This document shows, piece after piece, positions 21,539 through 30,747 of a DNA stretch of 46,281 nt. A program made the translations under genes and the position numbers. The notes under the pieces were generated by a model. The model ran no database searches. It had not been told where the DNA came from and saw nothing but the letters and a program-made list of their open reading frames with translations. The DNA is from Minisyncoccota bacterium (GTDB lineage: Bacteria; Patescibacteriota; Minisyncoccia; Phycocordibacterales; PALSA-1337): NCBI GenBank assembly GCA_028713005.1, contig JAQTPC010000007.1, forward strand, positions 1 to 46,281. Direction: 5' to 3'. The first letter of the stretch is position 1, and every line of letters begins with the position of its first letter.

Positions 21539-23834
21539 ACAATCTCTTCTGGAACGCAAAGAAGTTTGATCTTATCAACTCAACTCCGCCAAGAGCTTTC
21601 TCAGCATCTGAGATAGCATGATACTTAAGGTTGAGCAACTGTGGCAGTTTTTCTTCATCCAATTCTTCAACACCTCTTTCTTGATACTTAGCTAACACAA
21701 ATTCAATAAACTCACGATGCTTTTCATCCAAGCCATCCAAGATGTCGTACTTTGTATTTTGAATTCTTTCTGCACGAGTAATAGGTTGTAGTGCAAATGC
21801 AATGTAACCGAGCACATCAAACAGATCGCTGTTCTCAGCGTTTATTATTTTCTGCACTGATTCGAGTTGATTTTTACCGTATCCAAGTTCACCGAGCTTA
21901 TCGAGAAACACCTTTCTTGTTTGAGGATTGGACCATATAGCCCTAAGTTCGTTCTCATCTTTGAAAAGTGACGGTAGTACACCGAACATGTTTTGTAAGA
22001 ATTCTTCAGCAGAAATGGGTTTACCATCAGCCCTCCAAAATGAAGTCTGGACCATGTGCTGTATTTCTCTTTCTTTACCATCACGAAGTTTAATTTTTAA
22101 CTTCCTTGGCTGTTCTTCTGGTTCAGGTGTTGGTCCGGGTTCTCTGGGTTCCTTAGGCTCTTTGGGTTCCTTTGGCTCAACTTCTTCAGTAGTCTGATCA
22201 ATTGGCTCACCATCCCATTCAGGATCGAGGAAATGATGATAAGCATCTACGAAATCTATAATGGTGAAATATTCCTTACCGTCAAAAAGTCTTGTACCAC
22301 GTCCAACTATCTGTTTAAACTCAATCATTGAATTTACAGGGCGCATAAGCACGATGTTTCGGATATTTCGTGCATCTACTCCTGTAGAAAGTTTCTGTGA
22401 GGTCGTCAAAATTGTTGGGATAGCTTTTTCGTTATCTTGAAATTCTCGTAGATATTGTTCACCGAGAAAACCGTCATTTGCAGTAACACGCTGACAATAG
22501 TTTGGATCCTTACTTTCCTTGTGTTTATTTATCAAATCACGAACAAGAAGTGCATGACCTTGTGTAGCGCAAAATACGATAGTCTTCTCATTTTGATTAA
22601 TCTCTTTCAAAAAGATTTTTACTCGAGCTTCCTCACGTTCAATGATCTTGATATTCCCTCGAGCAAAATCGTCCTCTTTATAAACCTTTCCTTCTTCAAC
22701 TTCACCTTCAATAATCATGTCATCAGAGGTGTAAATGTATTCATCAAGAGTTGTCTTGATCCTTTTGACCTTGAATGGAGTTAGGAAACCGTCATTGATG
22801 CCTTCTTTAAGTGAGTAGACATAGACTGGCTCACCAAAATACTTATAGGTATCTGTATTATCTTTTCGCTTTGGAGTAGCAGTGAGACCTAGTTGGACTG
22901 CAGGAGAAAAATATTCAAGAATGCCTCGCCAGTTAGATTCATCATTTGCACCACCTCGGTGACATTCATCAATGATGATGAAATCAAAATAGTCTGAAGG
23001 ATAATCTCCGTAGTATGGGGTTTCATTTGGACCACTCATAAAAGTCTGGAAAATAGCAAAGAAAATACTGCCGTTCATTGGTACTGCACCTTTTTTCTTA
23101 ATATCACTTGGAGTTATACGTACCAAAGCATCTTCTGGAAATGCACCGAATCCGTTAAAGGCTTGATCGGCAAGTATATTTCTATCTGCTAAAAATAATA
23201 TACGGGGCCTACGTACACTAAGTGGTGAACCGTCCCAACGAGATTGGAATAATTTCCATGCGATTTGGAAAGCAATAAACGTTTTACCTGTACCAGTTGC
23301 CAACGTAAGAAGGATGCGTTTCTTTTTCTCTGCAATAGCGTCCATGACTCGATTTACCGCAATCTCCTGATAGTAACGAGCACTTTTACTACCGTTCACA
23401 TCTTCAAACGGAACATTCGCAAACTTTTCTTTCCATAGGTTTTGGTCTGAGTACGTCTTGTCCCATAGCTCATCTGGTGTAGGAAATTTAGTGACGGTAC
23501 CCTCAATACCAGTCGTCATTCCAATCTCATAGATCTCATGCCCATTTGTAGAGTAAGTGTAGGCAGTCTGCAATTTCCCAGCGTATGTTTTTGCCTGTGC
23601 AACACCTTCAGTTGGTGATAGCGACTCTTTCTTAGCTTCAATAACTGCGAGCTTACGATTCTTGTATACCAAGACATAGTCTGCAATTTCAGGCTTTGGT
23701 GTCACACCTCCAATAACAATCTTTCCAGGAGTTATGCGAAATTCTCGAAGGACTTTGGACCCTTCGATAACACCCCAACCAGATTCCTTTAGCTTTGGAT
23801 CGATATATTCAGCTCTAGTCTCAGATTCGTTCAT
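21531..23834 (-). CDS. hsdR: Type I restriction enzyme R subunit
   Basis: This 767-aa motor-nuclease subunit cuts DNA far from the recognition site. The N-terminal PD-(D/E)xK nuclease is visible as ADYVLVY...LAVIEAKKE (~residues 51-69). Next come the helicase motifs: ATGTGKTF near 178, IIIDECHRGG (DEAH-type) near 283, LTATPKR near 312, and the arginine-finger motif VGRGTRLF near 515. A Pro/Glu-rich repeat linker (PKEPKEPKEPREP, ~555) separates the motor from a helical C-domain that binds HsdM. Length suits the EcoEI/shorter R subunits. It follows hsdS by 19 nt; a TATAAT box 8 nt before the ATG may give an extra promoter. Confidence 0.93.
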   Translation of the reverse strand: MNESETRAEYIDPKLKESGWGVIEGSKVLREFRITPGKIVIGGVTPKPEIADYVLVYKNRKLAVIEAKKESLSPTEGVAQAKTYAGKLQTAYTYSTNGHEIYEIGMTTGIEGTVTKFPTPDELWDKTYSDQNLWKEKFANVPFEDVNGSKSARYYQEIAVNRVMDAIAEKKKRILLTLATGTGKTFIAFQIAWKLFQSRWDGSPLSVRRPRILFLADRNILADQAFNGFGAFPEDALVRITPSDIKKKGAVPMNGSIFFAIFQTFMSGPNETPYYGDYPSDYFDFIIIDECHRGGANDESNWRGILEYFSPAVQLGLTATPKRKDNTDTYKYFGEPVYVYSLKEGINDGFLTPFKVKRIKTTLDEYIYTSDDMIIEGEVEEGKVYKEDDFARGNIKIIEREEARVKIFLKEINQNEKTIVFCATQGHALLVRDLINKHKESKDPNYCQRVTANDGFLGEQYLREFQDNEKAIPTILTTSQKLSTGVDARNIRNIVLMRPVNSMIEFKQIVGRGTRLFDGKEYFTIIDFVDAYHHFLDPEWDGEPIDQTTEEVEPKEPKEPKEPREPGPTPEPEEQPRKLKIKLRDGKEREIQHMVQTSFWRADGKPISAEEFLQNMFGVLPSLFKDENELRAIWSNPQTRKVFLDKLGELGYGKNQLESVQKIINAENSDLFDVLGYIAFALQPITRAERIQNTKYDILDGLDEKHREFIEFVLAKYQERGVEELDEEKLPQLLNLKYHAISDAEKALGGVELIRSNFFAFQKRLYA

Positions 23835-23853
23835 GTATTGACATTATACAATA

Positions 23854-24921
23854 TTATAGTCCTTTTGAGAAGGCTTTTCTCAGGATAGATTTCTTGAGTT
23901 CTTCGATTGTAGAAAGCTTCTTTTGATAAATAGATTCTAGCTTTTTTGTTTGTTCAGAAAGTTGGTCGAGTTTTTTGACGATGGCTTTTTGTTTTTTTAA
24001 AGATGGATACGGAATTAAGATAGAATTTAGCATTTTTTGATTTAATTTTGGTTGAGCCATTCCACTAACAAAATCATCAAGCTTTATCGAATTTAAATAG
24101 TACTCAACAAACTTTTGCGTATCTATTTCTTTAAATTTTAAAACGTGCGCATGATTATTTACCCATGTTTTACCTGAAATCGAAAATGCTATCGGATAAG
24201 TGCGTGCTAAAAGATTTGCCCCATCTTCTGATACTAGAAGTAAGTTTTCGTCAAAAATATATTCCCCTACATAATCTACTATTCCCGAGGCACCGTAATA
24301 CGGATACTCACCAGAACTTCGGACTCGTTTTGTGATTGGAATTCTTTTATTATCCAGATTCTGAGATATGTTATTTAAATTCTCTTGGTTAAATTTTGTT
24401 TTTTTAAATACATTCTTTGTGTAAGATTCAAAAAGCTCTTTTGAGTTACTCAGATTATTTTCTGCATTTTGCTTTGCTTTTTCTAGTTTTTCAAATGCTT
24501 CATCGAGAATCTTAATAATTCGTTCTTGTTCTGGAAGTGGCGGTACATTTACTTCAATAGCATAAACTTCATTTCTATTTATCCCAGGCTTTACACCTTT
24601 GGCAAGTTTTGTTAGTTCCAATGTCTCCAGTAGATGGTATAGAAATGTCAGATCATATTTTTTATCATCAAAAGTCACAAAATATGTGACGTCTAGAGGC
24701 CAAAATTTTTCTTTTACTAAGGTCAATTCTCCAGCAGAGCCTTTGCGGCCAACTATGATACTTGGTTTATCAAAATAGAAATCATTCGATCTATCCTTTT
24801 CTCCATTCGCACCATAAACAGGGTGCTTGCCTTCTAAACTGCGTTTTTCCTTGGGTAGCGGTTTACCGTATTCCAGTTTTAGAATCTCACCAATTTTTTT
24901 TGTTTGCCAGTTAGTTTTCAT
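23854..24921 (-). CDS. hsdS: Type I restriction specificity subunit
   Basis: This 355-aa protein has two target-recognition domains, each followed by a long conserved helix. TRD1 (~5-125) ends in EVNVPPLPEQERIIKILDEAFEKL, and TRD2 (~185-300) ends in ILIPYPSLKKQKAIVKKLDQLSEQTKKL. It starts 2 nt after the nuclease-like gene. AT content is high, and TRDs are exchanged often, so the recognition sequence cannot be read. Complete; no sign of phase-variable repeats. Confidence 0.93.
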   Translation of the reverse strand: MKTNWQTKKIGEILKLEYGKPLPKEKRSLEGKHPVYGANGEKDRSNDFYFDKPSIIVGRKGSAGELTLVKEKFWPLDVTYFVTFDDKKYDLTFLYHLLETLELTKLAKGVKPGINRNEVYAIEVNVPPLPEQERIIKILDEAFEKLEKAKQNAENNLSNSKELFESYTKNVFKKTKFNQENLNNISQNLDNKRIPITKRVRSSGEYPYYGASGIVDYVGEYIFDENLLLVSEDGANLLARTYPIAFSISGKTWVNNHAHVLKFKEIDTQKFVEYYLNSIKLDDFVSGMAQPKLNQKMLNSILIPYPSLKKQKAIVKKLDQLSEQTKKLESIYQKKLSTIEELKKSILRKAFSKGL

Positions 24922-24923
24922 AA

Positions 24924-26375
24924 TTATTTACTAGGAGAGTCATATACCAGACCATCTATAATAATAACTTCAGGTGTTTTAATGCCATTTTTTATATTCT
25001 CCTTGTACTTATTTTCCAACTCTTCAATGTTGGTTACTAGTTTTAATTTTGAAGTTTTCTCTTCTTTTACTTTTAAAACTACATAAAATGAATAACAAGA
25101 TAATTCTCCTTTCTCATATTTTGAAAGTTGTCTCGTGTAGCCTCTAATCAAATTATTCGTGGATTTCTTAATCTCTACCAAAACCTTACTATCGCGTGCC
25201 TTTGCAAACCAAAAATCAATTGGGCCTGTACTTAATTTTGATTCTCTTGCATGAGGAATATTGGTGTATGAACAGTGGACATCAGCGATACCATTAAATA
25301 TCATTTGGGGTACATCCTCTCTGTGTGGCTTATCCTTTTTAGGGGCATGATTTTTTGTACGATGATAAAGAAGGTTTGAATTCCCCATATCCTCAATATG
25401 TCTCTTAAAACTTAAAATTACATCCCGAACAAAATCTTTCATTTCATCAACCGATGAAATATTTTTTTGCTGAGCACTAAATTTGTTCGCGTAGTTTTCA
25501 ATAGCTGATTTTGAAACATAATATCCTCTTTCGTCGATATCTGTATCATAGGACTCAAGCTTTTTATCTTTATAGATCTTTAAAAGTTTTTTGAATGTTT
25601 CTTTAAATTTGTTTTTCTCTTCTGAACTTAAAGAAGTTAATTTTTTTATCTGTTCTTTTATAACAGGTAGAATTATTCCACTAAAATCTTTTCTTAGTTT
25701 ATCATTATAGGCCGCCGCATCCTGAACACTATTCCAATCATAAGCTAACGGGAGTGCTGAAACATAATCAAGTGGAACAAAGACAATTTGATGTTGTTTA
25801 AATGGGTGTTTCGGCAAAAAATAAACCGCATTATTAATGGAGTACTCCTTTGTCTCAATATTTAAATCATTACAAACCTCTTGCGTAAATTTACACAAAT
25901 CGTCGTATAAAATATAAGAAACTAGATCACTAATACTATCAGGACCATATCCATCAATAAAAAGAACCATAATTTCAACCAGCTCAGGGTCATCGATGCC
26001 AACTTTTATCAATTCTGCAATAGTAAAAACTATCTTTCTTGCAACAGATTCAGGTACAGCGGGACCTGTGTCAGTCTTATTTCCATAACCAATAGAGAGA
26101 CCTTTCGGCTCTTTCGCTGCCACCATCTCTATCGCTTTCTTTTGCAATTGAGGAGAATCTTCCGAGTTCTTAATAACCCTAATCAAATCAGAGAAATAAC
26201 ACTCAATCTTCTTACTAGCATTTAAGAAAATACCTTTTTTATCTTTTAAGAAAACTAATCGTGGGTCAATAAAATAAGGTGTGTCTACACCTAAAATTAC
26301 ATCTAAAATACCTTTATCCTTAAGCACTTCAGGGTCAATTTCAACATGAGCACTTAAGGCAATTGTTTGTCTCAT
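24924..26375 (-). CDS. Restriction-operon accessory protein with PD-(D/E)xK-like C-terminus
   Basis: This 483-aa protein is of a family I cannot name. Residues ~1-370 are helical and without clear motifs. Near 395-440 it has GPIDFWFAKARDSKVLVEIKKS, where the aspartate and the later E-x-K suit a PD-(D/E)xK nuclease core, followed by RGYTRQLSKYE, a common helper motif of that fold. Its ATG overlaps the hsdM stop (ATGA) and its stop is 2 nt from the hsdS start, so it is locked into the type I operon. It could be an additional nuclease, an anti-phage effector or a regulator of HsdR. Confidence 0.75.
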   Translation of the reverse strand: MRQTIALSAHVEIDPEVLKDKGILDVILGVDTPYFIDPRLVFLKDKKGIFLNASKKIECYFSDLIRVIKNSEDSPQLQKKAIEMVAAKEPKGLSIGYGNKTDTGPAVPESVARKIVFTIAELIKVGIDDPELVEIMVLFIDGYGPDSISDLVSYILYDDLCKFTQEVCNDLNIETKEYSINNAVYFLPKHPFKQHQIVFVPLDYVSALPLAYDWNSVQDAAAYNDKLRKDFSGIILPVIKEQIKKLTSLSSEEKNKFKETFKKLLKIYKDKKLESYDTDIDERGYYVSKSAIENYANKFSAQQKNISSVDEMKDFVRDVILSFKRHIEDMGNSNLLYHRTKNHAPKKDKPHREDVPQMIFNGIADVHCSYTNIPHARESKLSTGPIDFWFAKARDSKVLVEIKKSTNNLIRGYTRQLSKYEKGELSCYSFYVVLKVKEEKTSKLKLVTNIEELENKYKENIKNGIKTPEVIIIDGLVYDSPSK

Positions 26376-27826
26376 ATATTCTTCAAAATACCTTTTAAAA
26401 TCCCTTCACTTTCTATATCCAACTTGACCATTTCTTTCAAAATATCCTTTGGATCACGTAAAGCAACCTCACCACCCTTATTTGGATTCTTCACAGACAA
26501 GTCAAAAGTCTTCTGATTAATATCAGCCGCATCTACGGACCAAGAATTTTCTGAATTAGCCTTAGTTTTTTGGAGTGTTACAAATGAAGCTAGATCCTTT
26601 TCATTCAAAGGATTTGTCTTACCTAGGTTTCTATCAAGACCAAGTTGGTAATACCAGATCTTCTTTGTTGGAGAACCCTTCTCAAAAAATAGAATCACTG
26701 TCTTTACTCCTGCACCTGTAAATGTCCCGCCTGGAAGATCGAGGACTGTATGTAGGTTACAGCTTTCAAGTAACTGTTTACGTAGTGATACTGAGGCATT
26801 GTCCGTATTCGAGAGAAATGTATTTTTAATAACAATACCTGCCTTACCGTCAGCTTTGAGTATTTTTATAAAGTGTTGGAGGAATAAGAAAGCTGTCTCA
26901 CCAGTTTTGATTGGGAAATTTTGTTGCACCTCAGCACGTTCTTTGCCACCAAATGGAGGGTTCGCTAGGACCACGTCATAACGATCTTTTTCTTGTATAT
27001 CTGCTAGATTTTCTCCGAGAGTATTCGTATGAATAATATTTGGTGCATCGATGCCATGAAGAATCATATTCATGATACCGATAATATAGGCGAGGGATTT
27101 CTTTTCCTTACCGTAGAATGTCTTCTTTTGTAGGATCTCCAGGTCCTTGGTAGACAGGTCCTTGCTTTGCTTTAGGTATTCAAAAGCCTCAACTAGAAAC
27201 CCTGCTGAACCGACAGCACCATCGTAGATCTTATCTCCGATCTTTGGACCAACAACCTTTATTATAGTTTTAATGAGAGGGCGAGGTGTGTAATATTCAC
27301 CACCATTTCGTCCGGCATTGCCCATATTCTTGATCTTGCCTTCATAGAGGTGTGAGAGTTCGTGCTTTTCTTCTTGTGATCGGAAATGCATACCATCTAC
27401 GATATTCAAAATCTCACGAAGATTGTAGCCACTCTGAATCTTATTCTTTATCTCGCTAAAAATCTCACCGATTTTATATTCGATAGTGTCCGCACTTTCA
27501 GCATCAGTTTTAAACTTCTTGAGAAATGGAAATAACTTTTGATCAACAAAATCCTTCAGATCATCTCCTGACAAAGCCTTGTTGTGATCTAGCTTGCCAT
27601 CTTTAGTCTTTGGACACGCCCAAGTCTCCCATGTGTATTGAGGTGGCAGTATATGTGAGTAGTCTCTACTTGCTAGGCGGGCAGAAAGTACACGATCCTT
27701 TTCTAGGTCATCAAGATACTTCAGGAATAGTATCCATGAGGTTTGCTCGACATAATCAAGCTCACTGGATGCACCAGCGTCTTTATGTAGGATATCGTCT
27801 ATGTTTTTGAATGCTTGTTCGAACAT
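26372..27826 (-). CDS. hsdM: Type I restriction-modification N6-adenine methyltransferase
   Basis: This 484-aa modification subunit has an N-terminal helical HsdM domain (~1-150) and a methyltransferase domain. The SAM motif YDGAVGSAGFLVEAF is at ~211 (the usual DPxCGTGGF appears as DGAVGSAGF) and the adenine-methylation motif NPPF is at 289-292. The canonical NMxLHG helix is also present (NMILHGID). First gene of the minus-strand operon hsdM, nuclease-like, hsdS, hsdR, small membrane protein. A possible -10 (TAGGAT) ends 6 nt before the ATG. Confidence 0.94.
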   Translation of the reverse strand: MFEQAFKNIDDILHKDAGASSELDYVEQTSWILFLKYLDDLEKDRVLSARLASRDYSHILPPQYTWETWACPKTKDGKLDHNKALSGDDLKDFVDQKLFPFLKKFKTDAESADTIEYKIGEIFSEIKNKIQSGYNLREILNIVDGMHFRSQEEKHELSHLYEGKIKNMGNAGRNGGEYYTPRPLIKTIIKVVGPKIGDKIYDGAVGSAGFLVEAFEYLKQSKDLSTKDLEILQKKTFYGKEKKSLAYIIGIMNMILHGIDAPNIIHTNTLGENLADIQEKDRYDVVLANPPFGGKERAEVQQNFPIKTGETAFLFLQHFIKILKADGKAGIVIKNTFLSNTDNASVSLRKQLLESCNLHTVLDLPGGTFTGAGVKTVILFFEKGSPTKKIWYYQLGLDRNLGKTNPLNEKDLASFVTLQKTKANSENSWSVDAADINQKTFDLSVKNPNKGGEVALRDPKDILKEMVKLDIESEGILKGILKNI

Positions 27827-27887
27827 AGGAAAATCCTACCATTTTTCAACGTTTTTTTGAAGTAAAGAGAAGCTGTAAGTCTTAATT

Positions 27888-28493
27888 TTAATGCCCCTCC
27901 CCTTGCCAGGCCTTGATCGCCTGACTTGGGTACACCAACTGCAATACATTCAATGTCAGATTGTCCCTCACCCACCAGAGCGTACCCAACTCAAAGACGA
28001 TGATAATAGCGACGAGCACCCATACCTTGAAAAATCTGGCCCAGAGGAAACCAAGCGCCATCATGAGGACATCACAGGTAGAGTTCATGACGGAGTCACC
28101 AAAGTAGCCGAGCGCGATCGTTGCTTCACGATATCTGTTGATGATGAGTGGTGAATTTTCCAACAACTCCCAGCCACCTTCAATCAACAACGCAATCAAG
28201 AACCACCACTTACGGGGAAACTTATCCTGCAGACGTTTAGGCAACTTACTCCAGATGAACCACAGAAAACCATAGAAGAGTATGCCGTGAATAATATGTG
28301 AAAACGAATAGACGTCAGCGACACGCTGAGATGTTTCATTACCCCAGATGTTGTTATCCCACCAACCGAAGGCACCATCAGGACCGAGGAGTGACCTTCC
28401 TTCTGACCATTCAATACCAGCAACGAGCCCACACACGATAACGGCGCTCAGGATAATAAAGCGATGCTTCTTGATGAAAGAAATAATATTCAT
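27888..28493 (-). CDS. DUF2585 family membrane protein
   Basis: This 201-aa integral membrane protein matches the DUF2585 pattern: DVYSFSHIIHGILFY, WELLENSPLIINRYREAT, YFGDSVMNSTCDVLMM, then RDNLTLNVLQLVYP and IKAWQ at the end. About five membrane helices. Function of the family is unknown; conserved His, Glu, Asn and Asp residues in the helices hint at an enzyme. The start at 28493 is chosen because TATACT (28500-28505) lies 6 nt upstream, a leaderless arrangement; an in-frame ATG 17 codons earlier is less likely. Confidence 0.85.
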   Translation of the reverse strand: MNIISFIKKHRFIILSAVIVCGLVAGIEWSEGRSLLGPDGAFGWWDNNIWGNETSQRVADVYSFSHIIHGILFYGFLWFIWSKLPKRLQDKFPRKWWFLIALLIEGGWELLENSPLIINRYREATIALGYFGDSVMNSTCDVLMMALGFLWARFFKVWVLVAIIIVFELGTLWWVRDNLTLNVLQLVYPSQAIKAWQGEGH

Positions 28494-28522
28494 GGCTCTA
28501 GTATAGCACCGAAAAAACCTCA

Positions 28523-28551
28523 TTGACTCAGCTTTTATCCTCATTCATAAT
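28523..28551 (+). promoter_or_regulatory. Promoter of DoxX-like gene (leaderless)
   Basis: TTGACT (28523-28528), 17 nt, CATAAT (28546-28551). The ATG at 28559 is only 7 nt after the -10, at the expected transcription start. Confidence 0.75.
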
Positions 28552-28558
28552 GTGTCAT

Positions 28559-28969
28559 ATGACTAAAATACAAAAAATCATTTATTACACCTTACTCACC
28601 TTGATGAGTCTCGGCTTTATCGCTGCAGGTATCCCAAAGGTTACTGCTGACGCTATGGCTGTCGCTGGCTTTGCTCAGGCCCACTTGCCTCTCTGGTTCC
28701 TCTACTTCATCGGAGTAGCAGAACTTGCGGGTGCTATCGGCCTTTGGATCCCACGCCTCTTCAAGTATGCAGCATATGGTCTCTGGATCATCCTCGCTGG
28801 TGCAGTCGTTACGACTCTCATCTTTACCCCTACACCAGGTATTGCTATCGTCCCTGCAGTCTATGCCATCATCCTTGGCATCATCTACTGGCTCCATGGC
28901 AAGCGTGGAGTAGCTCCAGTAGCACCTGTTGCACCAACTGAGACTCCTACTCAAAACCCAGTTGCGTAA
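28559..28969 (+). CDS. DoxX-like membrane protein
   Basis: This 136-aa protein has four membrane helices in DoxX-like order: TLMSLGFIAAGIPKV, YFIGVAELAGAIGLW (the typical GxxELxGAxGL), YGLWIILAGAVVTTLIF and VPAVYAIILGIIYWL. The tail is a short Val/Ala/Pro repeat (VAPVAPVAPTET). DoxX-like proteins are membrane components tied to redox or quinone chemistry in some bacteria. The two earlier in-frame ATG codons lie at or before the -10 box and cannot be used from this promoter. It ends at the terminator at 28988. Confidence 0.85.
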   Translation: MTKIQKIIYYTLLTLMSLGFIAAGIPKVTADAMAVAGFAQAHLPLWFLYFIGVAELAGAIGLWIPRLFKYAAYGLWIILAGAVVTTLIFTPTPGIAIVPAVYAIILGIIYWLHGKRGVAPVAPVAPTETPTQNPVA

Positions 28970-28987
28970 TTATTAAAATAAATAAAA

Positions 28988-29019
28988 TGCCGCTCACTAC
29001 ATGGTGGGCGGTTTTTTAT
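28988..29019 (+). terminator. Terminator after DoxX-like gene
   Basis: GCCGCTCAC and GTGGGCGG form a stem, followed by TTTTTTATTT. Confidence 0.88.
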
Positions 29020-29023
29020 TTGT

Positions 29024-29052
29024 TTGACGTGTTTGTATGTTTGTGTTATATT
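29024..29052 (+). promoter_or_regulatory. Promoter of 150-aa gene
   Basis: TTGACG (29024-29029), 17 nt, TATATT (29047-29052); leader of about 50 nt ending in an AAAGGATAG ribosome binding site. Confidence 0.7.
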
Positions 29053-29110
29053 ATTTGCAGAGTGGTGAACGTTAAGTAACCACCTGAACCAACAAAATGA
29101 AAGGATAGTT

Positions 29111-29563
29111 ATGCAGAAAATGAATGTGGTATTCAGATCAGCCCAAGGCTTTTGGCGTTTCCAGTCAAAGCAGTGGTGGCGAGAAAATGGATTCACCGGC
29201 CAATTCTGTGGAATATACAATTCGGGTATGCATTTGTATGTATGGCCTGAAGACAAACCCCCGGGATCATTCATCGAACCGCCGACCATTCTCAAATTGT
29301 TCCCATTCAACATACCAGACCAGTTTGGTATCAAGTCTCGTGATGTCAGATTCATTCACAAAGGTCACGAATTTGGTTCAATGGGAGGCAAAGCTACTGT
29401 ATTCGCCTACCGTGGAGAAAATCCACAGAAGGTTGCGAATACATGTAACATTGTAATCCCCGCACATCACATTGCATTTGTTATCAGTGCTTCGGGCGAC
29501 CGTGGACTCATAACAAGATTGCAACCTGCAGTCATGTCATCGTTTGTTCTTGAGTGGCCGTAA
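29111..29563 (+). CDS. Unknown 150-aa protein
   Basis: Not recognised. It is soluble, rich in aromatics near the start (FWRFQSKQWWRENGFTG), with alternating short strands and a conserved-looking core (CNIVIPAHHIAFVISASGDRG). No signal peptide or membrane segment. It has its own promoter, a strong ribosome binding site and a terminator at 29713, so it is a real monocistronic gene of the leadered type seen in the 1-16 kb block. Confidence 0.7.
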   Translation: MQKMNVVFRSAQGFWRFQSKQWWRENGFTGQFCGIYNSGMHLYVWPEDKPPGSFIEPPTILKLFPFNIPDQFGIKSRDVRFIHKGHEFGSMGGKATVFAYRGENPQKVANTCNIVIPAHHIAFVISASGDRGLITRLQPAVMSSFVLEWP

Positions 29564-29791
29564 TATCAGAGTCCCCTGTTCTTTATAGGCAGTAGAAGCC
29601 GAGAATTCTATAAAATAAAATGCGGAGCGTATCTAAACCGATATTAACTCTACATATAAATATAATTTCGAATCTAATTAATTGTAATAATAACAATAAG
29701 AAGATTCAAAAGGGCGATGCACATACATGCATCGCCTCATTTATTTTGTATTACTGTACATCCACCTCTCAACGTGTTACAGTTCGTCCCT
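29564..29791 (+). other. Intergenic region with terminator
   Basis: AT-rich spacer without a gene. It holds a terminator at 29713-29748 (GGCGATGCA with TGCATCGCC, then a T-rich stretch), and a weak TACAGT box ahead of the pseudouridine synthase start. Confidence 0.6.
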
Positions 29792-30745
29792 ATGGCTAGA
29801 CCATTTTCTCCCTCACCAAAGTTTGGCAATCGCCCAAACAACAGACCAAACAAAGCTCCTTTTACAAAAAAGGGTCCTTTCGGCGCACGAAATGGGGCTC
29901 GGCCAACCTCAGCTGGAACCCCTATCCGCTCAACGAGTGTTCCTGGTATGTCTATCGGTCAAATCACAAGTAAGTTAAACCCCTCTTCTCGAACCATTCA
30001 CAAGCCATCAAAGCCTGCTCGTGGCCCTTCACCCATCCCAAAGAAAGCAGCTGGCGAGTTCCCTATGCGCATCAACAAATACCTCGGCTTCAAAGGTTAC
30101 TCAACCCGCCGTGGTGCCGATGATCTCATCCTACGTCACATGGTCACCATCAATGGAAAGTTTGCTGCTCTCGGCGATCAGGTCAATGAACATGACACGG
30201 TCGAAGTCCGCAACATGCGCAAGCCTGAGTCATATAGTTATTATGCGTACAACAAACCTCGTGGCGTCAGCACTGATCCTACCCGCAAAGGTACACTCGA
30301 TATCAGTCAGTCTATTCCTCTCACCAACGTCTTTCCTGTCGGCGGTCTCGATGTCAATGCCGAAGGTCTCGTCATCCTAACCAATGATCGCCGTATCACT
30401 GACCGTCTTCTCAATCCTGCTCATGAGCATATGAAAGAGTTCATCATCCAGACTATCACTCCCCTCCGTGCCAACTTCAAAGAAAAGATGGAGTCAGGTG
30501 TGGTCATCAACGGTTCAAAGCCCCTCCACTACAGTACAAAAATCATCAACGATCACCTCTTTACAGTGCGCCTCAGTGATAGCGGTAGTCACCTCCGTCA
30601 GATGTGTTCGATGTTCTTCGCCGAGATCGAAAGCCTCAAGCGCACACAGATCATGAATGTCACCCTTGGTAAACTTTCACCAAATGAATTTCGTAGGATT
30701 GAGGGTGAGGAACTTACGGGATTTTTGAGAGCGCTTGGATTGTAG
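29792..30745 (+). CDS. RsuA/RluB-family rRNA pseudouridine synthase
   Basis: This 317-aa protein has a basic, Pro/Asn/Lys-rich disordered head (~1-85). An S4 RNA-binding domain follows (MRINKYLGFKGYSTRRGADDLI...VTINGKFAALGDQV, ~92-145), then the synthase domain from YYAYNKPRGV. The catalytic aspartate lies in VGGLDVNAEGLVILTND. Family members normally have GRLD; here the arginine that helps flip the target base is Gly. The end (IVHR-like part reading HLRQMCSMF, then VTLGKLSPNEFRRI) is standard. The start at 29792 is chosen because the frame upstream runs over the previous terminator. It converges with the ABC-F gene 2 nt away. Confidence 0.88.
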   Translation: MARPFSPSPKFGNRPNNRPNKAPFTKKGPFGARNGARPTSAGTPIRSTSVPGMSIGQITSKLNPSSRTIHKPSKPARGPSPIPKKAAGEFPMRINKYLGFKGYSTRRGADDLILRHMVTINGKFAALGDQVNEHDTVEVRNMRKPESYSYYAYNKPRGVSTDPTRKGTLDISQSIPLTNVFPVGGLDVNAEGLVILTNDRRITDRLLNPAHEHMKEFIIQTITPLRANFKEKMESGVVINGSKPLHYSTKIINDHLFTVRLSDSGSHLRQMCSMFFAEIESLKRTQIMNVTLGKLSPNEFRRIEGEELTGFLRALGL

Positions 30746-30747
30746 GT

